Source of the DNA: Malassezia japonica
Lineage: Eukaryota > Basidiomycota > Malasseziomycetes > Malasseziales > Malasseziaceae
DNA: 64,000 nt
Assembly: GCF_029542785.1 (NCBI RefSeq)
Contig: NC_083376.1
Coordinates: forward strand, 124,001-188,000
Direction: 5' to 3'
In this document: one piece after another, positions 41,067 through 50,825 of the stretch
How positions within the stretch are numbered: the first letter of the stretch is position 1
Layout of the letters: the number at the start of each line of letters is the position of its first letter
Position numbers and translations under genes: made by a program
The notes under the pieces: generated by a model
What the model was told of the DNA's origin: nothing
What the model saw: only the letters and a program-made list of their open reading frames with translations
Database searches by the model: none

Positions 41067-41774
41067 CTAGGCACCGGCCATGCCAAGCATGCCAGTCGCA
41101 TCGCGGATCCGCGCGACGTCGTTCGCAGTGAGGTGGTGCTTCTGCGAGAGGAAAAAGTCTTCAAACAGGCGCTCGACCTCGGCCTCGCCCGGCGGCCGGC
41201 GCTGTGACCGCGGCGAGGCGGTGCCGGTGGGTGAGTCGAGGTCCATCGTGTCGGCGTGCAGGAACTGCTCCTCGAGCTCCTTGCGCAGCGCGAGCCAGAA
41301 CTCGACGCTGGAGATGCGCGTGTAGTGCAGGCGCGAGATGCCCGTGTTCGTCGGCGACGAGACGCGCGACGTGCCGATCGGGACGTTGGCGGGCGACGCA
41401 TTCGCACTCTGCGCGGCGCTCAGCAGGCGCCCCGACTCGGTGTCCGGCGTGAGCGTCAGCTCGGGCACCGCGACGCCGGCGGCCTGCGTAGGCACCGCCG
41501 ACGGCGTCTGGTCCGCGTACTTCGACCGCAGCTCGGAAAACTGCTTCGTCGTGTAGGTCTTTTGGGAGAAGGCGTGCATCGCCGCAATCTCGTCTTTCAG
41601 CCGTTCGTTCACCAGGCGGTGGCGTTTGAGCGTAGGCAGCCCCTCGAACTGGTCCGAGACAAGCACTACATCGTAGGCCTGGCCACAGCCACCAGATACA
41701 TCGGACACGTACAGCGTACTGATGTCGCCGACCTTGGCGTGAATCGCCGCCTCGAGCTCCGCCTGCGTCACCAT
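41067..41774 (-). CDS. BolA-family protein with a long C-terminal extension
   Basis: Residues 1-75 are a BolA domain of the BOL2/Fra2 type (SGGCGQAYDVVLVSDQFEGL, LKRHRLVNERLKDEIAAMHA), which pairs with monothiol glutaredoxins in iron sensing and Fe-S trafficking. The cysteine in GGCG and the histidine in KRHRLVN fit cluster ligation. Typical family members are 85-120 residues, but this frame continues to 235. After a serine/threonine/proline linker comes a compact segment (ISSVEFWLALRKELEEQFLH ... VERLFEDFFLSQKHHLTAND) that I do not recognise. No stop or splice signal separates the parts. The stop lies one base from the convergent FBH1 stop, and the ATG is 29 bases from the NTA1 ATG. Confidence 0.85.
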   Translation of the reverse strand: MVTQAELEAAIHAKVGDISTLYVSDVSGGCGQAYDVVLVSDQFEGLPTLKRHRLVNERLKDEIAAMHAFSQKTYTTKQFSELRSKYADQTPSAVPTQAAGVAVPELTLTPDTESGRLLSAAQSANASPANVPIGTSRVSSPTNTGISRLHYTRISSVEFWLALRKELEEQFLHADTMDLDSPTGTASPRSQRRPPGEAEVERLFEDFFLSQKHHLTANDVARIRDATGMLGMAGA

Positions 41775-41778
41775 CGTG

Positions 41779-41787
41779 TGTGGAGGT
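41779..41787 (+). promoter_or_regulatory. TGTGGAGGT element in the BolA/NTA1 divergent promoter
   Basis: It lies in the 29-base gap between the two start codons, 16 bases before the NTA1 ATG. This is one of the shortest divergent gaps in the window, so the element occupies much of the available sequence. Confidence 0.4.
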
Positions 41788-41803
41788 GACTTTTGCGTCG
41801 ATC

Positions 41804-42838
41804 ATGCGGGTAGCCACGGTGCAGTACGCCCCGCAGTTTGCGGAGCCGAATGCGAATGCGGCGCATGTGCGCGCGCAGCTCAAGGAGTAAGTGCCTGACC
41901 TGACGCAGGACCGCGCCCAAGTCGCTCGACATGCTCGTCCTCCCCGAAATGGCCCTGACGGGTAGGTGCCCGTGCGCTGACGCAGGCTATCTCTATTCGT
42001 CGTACGAGGAGATCGAGCCGCTGCTCGAGTCGCCGTACCGCGGCGAGGGTGCGACGTACGAGCTCGCGACGTCGCTCGCAAAGGAGCTGGAGTGCTATGT
42101 CGTCGCGGGCTTCCCGGAGCGCGCCTCGGACGAGGCGCTCGCCGAGTTTCCCGGCGCGCACGACGCACGCACGCCACGCGCCGAGGCGGAGACAATCGCG
42201 CCGTCGTACCTGCCGAGCATGCGGGGCAAGGCGTTCAACTCGGCACTGCTCGTCGACCCGAGCGGAGCGCTGGTCCGCGTGTTCCGCAAGCACTTTTTGT
42301 ACGAGGCCGACACGCCGTGGGCCGACGAGGGGCAGGGGTTTACCTACGTGGACCTGCCCATCGGCCGCGTGTGCGTCGCGATCTGCATGGACTTGAACCG
42401 TGCGTGGATGTGCTAACGCAGCCTACCTGCTCTCGTCCGACTTTGAGCGCTACGAGCTGACGCAGTACTGCGACAAGAACCAAATCGACCTGCTCGTCGT
42501 CCCGATGAACTGGCTCCTTCCGGACGAGGAGATCGACGCGTACAAGGCGGGCGACGCAAACGACCCTAGCATTCCCACCATCAACTACTGGGTCGCACGC
42601 TGCATCCCGTTGTGGGTGCCGGGGATGGAGCAGCCCGGCCACGAGGGGCACAAGACGCTCTTTGTCGCGTGCAACCGCACGGGCACCGAGAAGGGTACGT
42701 GCGTCGGCTTATACAGAAACCACCTTTGCGGGCTCCTCGAGCGTCATTGCGTTCACCGCAGGCGACCAGGCGACACTGCTCGGCGCCGCGGGCAACCGCA
42801 AGGACGCCGTGCTCACCGTCGAGCTCAGCAAGGAGTAG
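41804..42838 (+). CDS. NTA1: Protein N-terminal amidase NTA1, five exons
   Basis: Nitrilase-fold enzyme that deamidates N-terminal Asn/Gln, feeding proteins into the Arg/N-degron pathway. Exons are 41804-41886, 41909-41961, 41986-42399, 42422-42694 and 42717-42838; introns are 22, 24, 22 and 22 bases. The 314 residues show the Glu-Lys-Cys triad: glutamate in LVLPEMALTGYLYSSYEEIE, lysine in RVFRKHFLYEADTPW, and cysteine in VAICMDLNPYLLSSDFE, completed only when intron 3 is removed. VVPMNWLL and KTLFVACNRTGTE are also typical. The short 53-base exon 2 carries the catalytic glutamate. Yeast Nta1 is about 450 residues, so this is a compact form. Confidence 0.92.
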
Positions 42839-42911
42839 GGCGGTGTGGCCGAATGGCCGTCTGCAAAAGAGCGCGGCAGGCGCTGCTCTCTTGCCTCGCG
42901 AGGACATAGAT

Positions 42912-42962
42912 TATACATCATTCCTTGTCTAGCCTCGGGAGGAACTATACATCGTTCTTTGT
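42912..42962 (+). repeat. Imperfect 17-base direct repeat in the NTA1/MPH1 convergent gap
   Basis: TATACATCATTCCTTGT (42912-42928) and TATACATCGTTCTTTGT (42946-42962) differ at two positions and are 34 bases apart start to start. They lie between two 3' ends and could take part in transcript ending. This is an inference from position only. Confidence 0.35.
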
Positions 42963-42991
42963 GGTGCCCGCGCAAGCGGCCATCTATCTTG

Positions 42992-45900
42992 CTACACATC
43001 ACTACTGTCGGCCCACTCGATCTCGTCGTCGCCCACGACAAACGAGTCGTTCGAGTACTCGTCGTCGGAGCGGATGTCCGCCTCAGACGACGGACGCAGC
43101 GCCGCACGGCGCGCAAGCAGCTCCTGCAGCCGGTCGCGGCCTCGGAAGGGCGTCGGCGCACGCTGCGACAGCATCGACTGCAGGTACACGGCCTCTTGGT
43201 TGTACCCGGCCTGCTGCGTCGCGGGAAAGTCGCCCACCGCCGCACGGTCCTCGTCGTTCTCGTCGGAAGAATCAGGGCCGGACTCGTCTTCGTCCGACTC
43301 GCCGTGCTCGTCGCTGTCGGTCTCGCGCTCAGCCTCCTCGTCCACAAGCATGTTGCGTGCACCCCGCGCCACGCGCCGCTTTTTGCGGGGGGCAGCGCGG
43401 GCGGGAGGCGACGAGGGGACATGCAGCGACGACGAGCCGCCACTTGCCAAGACCGACGCGTGCGGGGGGGTATCGGGTATAGGGGACGACGGCCGCCCGG
43501 GCGCCAGCGGCGCATCCGAGTCTTGCGACAGGAAGAAAAGGGGCGGCACGTCCACATCGGCCTCGGTCTCGGGCACAGCGGCTCGCTCGATCTCCTCGGC
43601 ACCGTCCTGGCTAAGCTCGGCAAGCTCAGCGACAAGAGGGTGGGGCGCATAGCGCGCAAAGTACGGCGACACGGTACGGTCCGCCGCAGGACTCGGCGAG
43701 GGCGTCGCGTGCGAACGCCGCGCGCCGAGCGTGCGCTTGGCAGGAGGCGCAGGGCTCTTGAACGCGGCCGACATGCTCGCCGAGGTGGCGGCAGGCGCAC
43801 GCGTGGACGTGGGCGTGGGGTCCTTACGGGGCGCGGGATCCTTGCGAGGCGCTCCAGACGTCGCGCCAGACACAGTGGACCGAGGCGCGGCGCGGGATGC
43901 GATCGGCTCTCGAGCGGACACATTCGCAGTCGCATGCGCAGCAGGCGCCTTGGCAGCGCCCCGCGACGCAGTTGGCGCGCGCACCGACGGACTCGAGGGC
44001 CGTGCCGACTCACACGGTCCACTCGACGGCTCGCTCTCGCGACTCGGCGCATCCTCGCCGCATGGCTCGTCTCGGCTCGACGGCGGCCACGTATACGCGC
44101 TGCTCGACGAGACGCGCAGCCCGCTCGCGATTTCAGCGTCGTCCGAGTCGTCCGACAAGTTGGCCGTCGCGCTCGAGCGCGACGCACTCGATGGTGTGCG
44201 CACCGGCCCCCCGCCTTCGCGGTGCTCGTCGTGCCTGCGCAGCTCGCTTGCGCTGCAGAATGCGAGCAGGTTCCCCTTTTGCTTCGGCTTGGGCGACGCC
44301 GCCTTCTTGGCGCGGCGCTTGGGCGGCGCCTTGAGCGCGCCCGGCTCAAACTTTGGCTGGGCGACCTCGCACATGACCGGCTCGGGCTTGATGACCTCTG
44401 GGACGAGGCGGTCGACGTCCGTGTACAGCTCGATCGTGTTTGCGGAGCGCACGAGGCGCTGTACGTTCTTGTACGAGTCTTTCGAGTGCTGCCAATTGTG
44501 TTCTTCGCGCCCTTCGGTCATGAGCACGACGATGCGTCCATCGCGCATGCGGCCTGTGCGGCCGACACGCTGCAGCGCACGGACCGAGTCGCGCACCGCC
44601 TCGTAGCATACGATGAGGTCGACTTCGCCGATATCGAGTCCCTCTTCGCCGATCGACGTCGCGACAAGCACTTGGAACGTGCCGTTTTGAAAGTCGGCGA
44701 GGATCTGCTCCTGCACCTTTTGTGTAAAGCCGCGGTTGCCCTTTTTGTCGGTCGCCTGGCCGATAAACGGCGTGGCGCGGATGCCAGCCGCCTGCAGCAA
44801 CGTCACGATCTCGGTGACCACCTCGCGGTACGAGCAAAAGACCATGGCGCGCGTCTTTTCGCCTTCGGCCTGAAAGTGCTCTAGGAGCACTTTTTGCAGT
44901 GCATGCATCTTGGGGTGCGTGAGCAGTGCGTCGTCGCCCTGCACGCCTTCGAGCGCCATGACCAGCGCCTGGAACTTGGCGTTCTGCGGCGAGAAGATCT
45001 GGTCCTTTTTCGTACCGCTCTTGCTCGGCGTGATGATCGCCTGGACGCGGTCGCAAAAGACGCGCACCGACTCCTCGGCGAGGTACTGCAGCGCAAGTGC
45101 CATGCTCGAGAGCTGTGCAATATTTCCGCGCAGAAACGGCTTCTGTGCGAGGATCGCGCGGCCGTTGGCGTCGTTGCCGCACGCTCGCACGCCAAACGAG
45201 CGCAGGGTGCTGGGGTCTGCATTGCGCAAGAGGCCGTGCTTGAGCAGGGGCTCGTGGTACACGTGCATCAGCGCGGTCCATGCATGGCGGAGCTCTTCGA
45301 GCGGCCGCCCGAGCGGGACGCGGACAAGCTGCTCATGCTGTGTGAGTCGCGCGGCGTACCTTGGTATGGAGATAGGGCTGGATATCGAGCGCGTCCTCTG
45401 TCCGGATCTCGATGCGGTTGATATGCAGGTTGTTCACGACCTCTTGGACCTTGTCCGCGTGGCTCCCCGGCGTCGCGGTCAGGGCGAGGATGCGAAAGTG
45501 CGGGTTGTGGTACATCAGGCGGCGGATCACCTTGCAATACGCATAGTTGCCGGTAGCACGGTGCGCCTCGTCGACGACGACACACGCGACGTCTTTGGGA
45601 TCGCACGTCGTCGATAGCAGATCGTTCTCAAACGTCTGCGGCGTCATGTAAAAGATGCGCTTCGCCTGCCACTCGTCGTCGCGCAGCGAGCGGCGCGTGC
45701 TGCCCGTGAGCTCGATCGCGGTGTCCCACGGCAGGCCGCAGATGCTGTGGCACGCCTGCTGCTGCTGCGCCACGAGCGGGCGCGTCGGCGCGACAAAGAT
45801 GACTGGGTCAGTTTCACGACGCACTCTTTCCTTGAGGAAACCAGCGAAACATGTTGAGGATGACCACCGCCGCGATAAACGTCTTGCCGAGACCGGTCGG

Positions 45901-46731
45901 GAGCGCTACAAGGACATTGTGAAAGAGCGCTTTCTGCACAATGTTCAGCTGGTAGGCACGCAGCGGCTTGTTGACCGGGTAGATCCACGTCTGTGCGGCT
46001 GCGCAGTCGATCTGCAGCTTGATGCCGTGGTCGACAAACGGGGGCGCGGTCGCCGGGCGCTCGTACAGCGCGTCGTCCTCGTCGTCGGCCTGCCTTGTGA
46101 CGCGGTTGCCTTGGAGAAATACGCTGTGATCCCACTCCTTCACGGCGGTCCACGCAAACCCGCCGGTGCTCTGCGAGGGCGGGCCGGCGGGCGCCATCGA
46201 GACGCTGCCCTGCGAGGACTGGACGGCGGACGGCGTGTAGGCCTGTCCAAAGAGCCCTTGCTGCGTAAGCTGCGACGCGCGTGGCGACACGCGCGGCGAT
46301 GCGTGGGGCGGCGTGGGCCGCTGGGCACTGTGTGGTGTGGTGCTTGGCGCCGGCGCGGCCATGCGCGGCGCGTCCGGACGCGCCGCACTCGGACGCGTCG
46401 CAAGTGTTGGTCTCGGGGCAGGGGTATGCACATTCGGCGGCGCGCCGAGTACGCGCGCCGCCTTGTTCGCAGTACTGCTTGGCGCCGTATTCACGCCCTC
46501 CCCCCGCCCCCGGCCGTTCTCTGCAAACGGCGCACGTCCCTGCGCCACCTCGTCGTCGAGCGCGTCGAACGCGTCGAGGAGCTCCTTTTCCCACGCGGGG
46601 TCGACGGCGCCGCCCTCGCTCAGCGAGTCTTGTGTCGCCTTCCCCCCCGTATGCGCTGCCTCAATTACATCGATCTGCGCGAGGACACTACTATCGAACG
46701 CGTCGTCAAACTCCTCGTCGCTCGCCGCCAT
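42992..46731 (-). CDS. MPH1: FANCM/MPH1-type DNA helicase
   Basis: DEAH helicase that remodels replication forks and D-loops. Exons are 46731-45825, 45802-45360 and 45337-42992, with two 22-base introns (branches ACTGAC and CTCAC); 1231 residues. [20 protein letters not shown] leads into Walker [20 protein letters not shown] (about 270). Then come [43 protein letters not shown], the FANCM insert [10 protein letters not shown], and the C-terminal helicase half ([38 protein letters not shown]). The N-terminal about 200 and C-terminal about 450 residues are low-complexity and serine/acid-rich. It starts 27 bases after the NPR3 stop. Confidence 0.94.
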
Positions 46732-46758
46732 CGAGGGACGCGACGCGTTTCGGCCGAG

Positions 46759-48993
46759 TTACGGATGGTAGAAGAGGAGGAGGTTCGCCTCAAACTGGCG
46801 CATGATCAGCTTGAGGTCGCGGCGGCGGATGCGCTCGCGCGCGACGATTTCGTCGACCGTGTGCTTTCCGTTGAGATAGGGGAGGAGCCGTAGGAGCCAC
46901 CGGGTATACCATGCGTGTTTGTCGTGCAGCATCGCCGAGATCCACTCGTTCTCGCGGCGTGATGCGCGGCTCGGCTCGACGACGAGCACCGGCGAGGCGG
47001 TGCCGTTCGGCAGGAGATCGTCGAGGCGGTCGTCGTCGTCGTCCATGTCCATCTCGGTTTCGTCCTCCCAGTACGACGCGCGGCGACCCGGCGGGAGGAA
47101 CGGCGACTGCGCCGCGTGCTGCGCCGGAAATTCGTCCACGCTCGAGTCGCTGCTGGCCGAGCGCGAGCGCGAGCGGTGCAGGCGGCGTGCGTTTGCCGGG
47201 CGTTCCGGGTGGTTCGTCCCCCGCTGCATCTGCCCCCGGAGCGTGTCGATGAGGATCTCCTCGTCGGACTCGGTGCGTGGTTTCCGTGCGCGGTGTTCGC
47301 GGCGTGCGCGGCGCAGCTCCACGGCGAGCTGCTGGTCCTGTGCGGTGATGACCAGGCGGAGGTGGACGTGCATCTGGACGACGACGCCGTGGCGCAGGAG
47401 CCACACTAGCGTGTCGAGGCACAGCGAGTGGTTGATGCGCGGCGCAAAGAGCGAGACGTACGGCCGCAGCCCCATCGAGAGGCTGCTGAGGAACTGCGGC
47501 AAGGCGCGCATCATGGGAAACGACGTCGACCAGGACACCTCGAGCGTCGAGAGGCGGTCCATCGCAAAGGTCGGGTCCAAGGCATAGATGCTCTGGATGC
47601 GCGGCACGTCGATCACGCGCCCCTTGGTATAGTATATGAGGTGGCGCACCATGGGGTAGACCTCCTTGTACAGGTCCCACTGGAGCGCGTCGGCCGCCTG
47701 CAAAAAGGTGCGGCTGCCACGGAGGCTCGGTGTGAAGCACTCGATGAGCGGCTTGGCAAAGTCGTAGATCGTGTCGTTCTGCTCCGACTCCCCCGGCGCT
47801 TCCGGGAGGAGAAGCGTTTTCCAGGGCTGGAGAAACGGGCCGGTGGTGCGTGTCCAGTCCTGGAGCGTCTGCTCTGCGGCGGTGCCCGGGAGTGCGCCGA
47901 GTGACGAGAGGGTGCGCAGCGCGTCGCGCGGCTCGGGCCCGTCGCCGCGCTGCACCACCGGATCCTGCGCGTCGAGCACGCGCTGCAGCTCGCCGACCTT
48001 GGACGCCTGGCCGGGCTGCAAGAGGAGCAGCGGCAGCTGCATATGGAGGTCCACGCCTTCGTTGACGCGCACGAGCGTGTCGCGATGCCGCGCAATGGCG
48101 CGCTGCACCTCGCGCAGCGTCCGCGCGAGGTTCGACTGCGCGAGGCCCGCCTGCAGATAGTCGCGGAACCAGCCGCCGTGCTGCATGCACTCGTCGCGCA
48201 GCGTGAGCAGCGCGGCAGTCTGCTCGCTCACGTACGACGCGCGCATCTCCTCGGTATAGAGCACGGCGGTGACCTTGAAGAGCAGGGTATAGTACAGGTG
48301 CATCCAGATCGTGCGGTTCATGCCGGGGAGCGGCGGCAGCGCATCGGGGCGGTCGATCACCATGACGAGGTTGAACTGCGTCATGCTCTGCGACTCGGAC
48401 GCGCGCCCTTGCTGCTGCTCGCGGTCAATGTACACGGGATGGCCCAGGAACGCGAGATCGTCAATCACCAGCTCAAACTTGTGGTGGCACTGCTCCGGCT
48501 TTGGGCTGAGAATCGCGGCGAGCATCGCGAGGTCGAAGCCGAGGTACGTCGTATACGAGTGCAAGCGCTTTTCTTCGTCCCCAGCGCGGTACGTGCGCCC
48601 GGCCGGCGGGCGCGACGTGCTGCGGCTGCGCGCCGACGAGCGCCGCGGCTCGCTGCCGCCGCGCCCGCCGAGGTGCGGCGGGGGCGCCGTGTCGCGCGGC
48701 GTGCGCTCCTCGTCGTCGTGCCCAAAGAGCGCGGCACCCTGCTTGAAACTCGCCTCGGACGACGCACAGTCCGACTCGTCCGAGTCGCCGCTCTCCGAGT
48801 CGGACGCGTCGAGGTACTCGGGGTGCGTCGCGCCGGCCGCGAGCAGGTCGTCCTCGAGCTCCTCCTCCTCGGCAAAGTACCGCATACGCGAGTACCGCTT
48901 CACGAGCTTGGGTCTACGGGGCCATTGGAACACAACATGCGAGCCACGCGACGAGCTCGTCACCAGCAGCAGCGCTACCAGCGGCGAGGACAT
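46759..48993 (-). CDS. NPR3: GATOR1/SEACIT subunit NPR3
   Basis: Component of the GTPase-activating complex that switches off TORC1 on amino acid shortage. It is intronless with 744 residues from the ATG at 48993 (MSSPLVALLLVTSSSRGSHV), the standard family N-terminus. Longin-like segments follow (FDLAMLAAILSPKPEQCHHK, FELVIDDLAFLGHPVYID, FNLVMVIDR, YYTLLFKVTAVLYTEEMRAS). A charged serine-rich insert at about 40-140 interrupts the N-terminal domain. The C-terminus has winged-helix-like LPYLNGKHTVDEIVARERIR and RDLKLIMRQFEANLLLFYHP. Along with the BAR-PH gene this gives two TOR-linked genes in the window, but they are 40 kb apart. Confidence 0.92.
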   Translation of the reverse strand: MSSPLVALLLVTSSSRGSHVVFQWPRRPKLVKRYSRMRYFAEEEELEDDLLAAGATHPEYLDASDSESGDSDESDCASSEASFKQGAALFGHDDEERTPRDTAPPPHLGGRGGSEPRRSSARSRSTSRPPAGRTYRAGDEEKRLHSYTTYLGFDLAMLAAILSPKPEQCHHKFELVIDDLAFLGHPVYIDREQQQGRASESQSMTQFNLVMVIDRPDALPPLPGMNRTIWMHLYYTLLFKVTAVLYTEEMRASYVSEQTAALLTLRDECMQHGGWFRDYLQAGLAQSNLARTLREVQRAIARHRDTLVRVNEGVDLHMQLPLLLLQPGQASKVGELQRVLDAQDPVVQRGDGPEPRDALRTLSSLGALPGTAAEQTLQDWTRTTGPFLQPWKTLLLPEAPGESEQNDTIYDFAKPLIECFTPSLRGSRTFLQAADALQWDLYKEVYPMVRHLIYYTKGRVIDVPRIQSIYALDPTFAMDRLSTLEVSWSTSFPMMRALPQFLSSLSMGLRPYVSLFAPRINHSLCLDTLVWLLRHGVVVQMHVHLRLVITAQDQQLAVELRRARREHRARKPRTESDEEILIDTLRGQMQRGTNHPERPANARRLHRSRSRSASSDSSVDEFPAQHAAQSPFLPPGRRASYWEDETEMDMDDDDDRLDDLLPNGTASPVLVVEPSRASRRENEWISAMLHDKHAWYTRWLLRLLPYLNGKHTVDEIVARERIRRRDLKLIMRQFEANLLLFYHP

Positions 48994-49003
48994 CGCGGCG
49001 TAT

Positions 49004-49013
49004 GCCACGTGGC
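49004..49013. promoter_or_regulatory. GCCACGTGGC palindrome before NPR3
   Basis: A ten-base palindrome containing CACGTG within the 27-base gap between the GBD/FH3 protein stop and the NPR3 ATG. Possible bHLH site. Confidence 0.4.
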
Positions 49014-49020
49014 AGGGTAT

Positions 49021-50751
49021 CTAGAACAGGTGCGCCAGGGCCAGGCCCCCGAGCGCGGGCTCGGGCTCGGGCTCGGGCGACGGGGGCGTCGGGGGGGGAG
49101 GCGTGTACGTGCTGCGCTCCGAGGTGATGGACGTGATGCGGACGCGCGCGACGGGGCGGGGCGCAGAGGGCGTGGGAGAAAGCGGCAGTGCGGGGACGGG
49201 CACCGGCGACGCGGGCGACGCCTTGGGGGGTGGGGCAGGCGACGCGGACGTCGAGACGGCGCGCATCGATGTCTCGGCGTCGGCAAACGGCGATGCGGAC
49301 GCAGGCACTGCGCGCATCGATGTGTCCGCGTCCGAGGCAGACACCGCGCGCATCGACGACTCGGCGTCCAGCGCCGAGACGGCGCGCCCCGGCGCCTGGC
49401 CCGGCGCATCGGGCAGCGCTTTCGAGCGGTGCGAGTCGAGCGGGTTCGGCGGGCGCCCGAGGCCGAGGCCGCACAGACTGTCTGGCGAGAGTGCGCGCAG
49501 CTCGTCGAGCGCGTTGGTTTCCGGCGCGCGGTACGCGCCGTACTCGGGCGAGAGCGCGCGGTGCGCGCCGTATGCGGGCGAACAAGCGCGGTGTGCGCTC
49601 GGGGCGGCGGCGGCCGGGCCGCGCATGCGTGCGACGAGCCGTGCGAGCTCGACGTGCAGTGCGGGATAGTACTCGGTCGAGGCCTTGCGCAGCATGTGCA
49701 CCACGTCGTTCATCCCCCCCTCTTCGAGGTCGGCGCAGAGCTGAGTGCGTGCGTCGTCCGGGAGTGCCTCGAGGATCGTGCTCACGAGGCGCAGGTGCAT
49801 CGTGACGTACGCCATCGCTTCCGACTCGACGGACCCCGTCATGCCGCTCGGCACGCGTGGGCGAGTCGCGGCCTGGACGTCGATTGCGTCGTACTCTTCA
49901 ATCGTGTTGTGGTCGTGGCAAAAGATCCAAAAGAATTCCGCGCAGAGCGTCTGCAGCTCGGCGACAAACGGGCGCATGGGCCGCACCTTTTGCGGGAGGA
50001 ACGCGACGCGCGATGTATCCGGCCGCGCCGCGTGCAAGAGCGAGAGCACGTACACGACGCCGCTCGGCGCATGCCCCGCCTTGGCGACGCTCGGCGCGTG
50101 GTCCACGTTTGGCTGCGGCATCGCGAGGCCGGTGCCGAGGAGCAAGAGCTTTACAATCAGGCGGCGTGCGTCGAGGTCCGCGGGCCGTTTCTTGGAGTAG
50201 AGCAGCTGCGCCAGCTCCTGGAACGGCCGCGGAGCGCTCTTTTGCATCGCCTCGGTCCCCGCCGGGAGCGTTCCGAGCGCGGCGAGGCAGCGCAGGAGCT
50301 CGTGCAGGAGCTGGTCGTCGTGCTGCTCCTCGCGCCACTCCATGCCAAGGATCTCCGAGAGGCGGTCGTGCAGCGCCTCGTAGCCGCCCGCCGCTACGTA
50401 CTGAGCGACCCACGAGTCGCTCTCGGTCGCGAGCGCCGCGCGCACCTGGCGCACGAGCTCGACCGGGAGGCGCGCCGCCGGTGCCGCACGCAGCTGCTGC
50501 ACGCCCGCGACCGGCGTGAGCCTGCGCTGCGGCGCCTCGCGGCGCGCCCGCGGCACGACGCGGAAAAAGGAGCGCTTCTTGGGCCGCACCGAGAGGCTCT
50601 CCATCTGGCTCTCGAGCGAGCGGTTGACCGGCGCAAACGGGATGCCCCGCTTCGCCGCGGTGTACGTGCGTGCAACGCGCTTCGGCGCCGCGCTCTCGCG
50701 CGCGCCCCGCTTGCGCACCTGGGGCGTCAGCGGCACGTTCTCCTGGTCCAT
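49021..50751 (-). CDS. Formin-type GBD/FH3 domain protein without FH2
   Basis: 576 residues, no intron. The N-terminus is basic (TPQVRKRGARESAAPKRVAR, RPKKRSFFRVVPRARRE). Residues about 90-360 look like the GTPase-binding/armadillo region of diaphanous formins (LVRQVRAALATESDSWVAQY, AAGGYEALHDRLSEILG, DARRLIVKLLLLGTGLA, FFWIFCHDHNTIEEYDAIDV, LRLVSTILEALPDDARTQLC). The remainder is a disordered tail with near-repeats of SALDAESSMRAVSASDADT and YGAHRALSPE types, ending in a proline-rich stretch. There is no FH1-FH2 actin-nucleating part, so it may be a Rho-GTPase effector or polarity scaffold. The gene is divergent from the kinesin-7 over 74 bases. Confidence 0.65.
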   Translation of the reverse strand: MDQENVPLTPQVRKRGARESAAPKRVARTYTAAKRGIPFAPVNRSLESQMESLSVRPKKRSFFRVVPRARREAPQRRLTPVAGVQQLRAAPAARLPVELVRQVRAALATESDSWVAQYVAAGGYEALHDRLSEILGMEWREEQHDDQLLHELLRCLAALGTLPAGTEAMQKSAPRPFQELAQLLYSKKRPADLDARRLIVKLLLLGTGLAMPQPNVDHAPSVAKAGHAPSGVVYVLSLLHAARPDTSRVAFLPQKVRPMRPFVAELQTLCAEFFWIFCHDHNTIEEYDAIDVQAATRPRVPSGMTGSVESEAMAYVTMHLRLVSTILEALPDDARTQLCADLEEGGMNDVVHMLRKASTEYYPALHVELARLVARMRGPAAAAPSAHRACSPAYGAHRALSPEYGAYRAPETNALDELRALSPDSLCGLGLGRPPNPLDSHRSKALPDAPGQAPGRAVSALDAESSMRAVSASDADTSMRAVPASASPFADAETSMRAVSTSASPAPPPKASPASPVPVPALPLSPTPSAPRPVARVRITSITSERSTYTPPPPTPPSPEPEPEPALGGLALAHLF

Positions 50752-50797
50752 GGTGTATGGAGGTGCGTCGCGTAGATGTTACGAAATCAACACGGCG

Positions 50798-50806
50798 TGT
50801 GGAGGC
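50798..50806 (+). promoter_or_regulatory. TGTGGAGGC element upstream of the kinesin-7 gene
   Basis: Located 19 bases before the kinesin ATG. A related GTATGGAGGT lies at 50755-50764 beside the other start codon of this divergent pair. Confidence 0.35.
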
Positions 50807-50825
50807 GCGTCGTCAACACACTGCC

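Noticed and set aside
42840..42930. tRNA-like start (GTGGCCGAATGGC) after NTA1
   Set aside because: No anticodon stem, T-arm or 3' acceptor match follows, so it does not fold as a tRNA.
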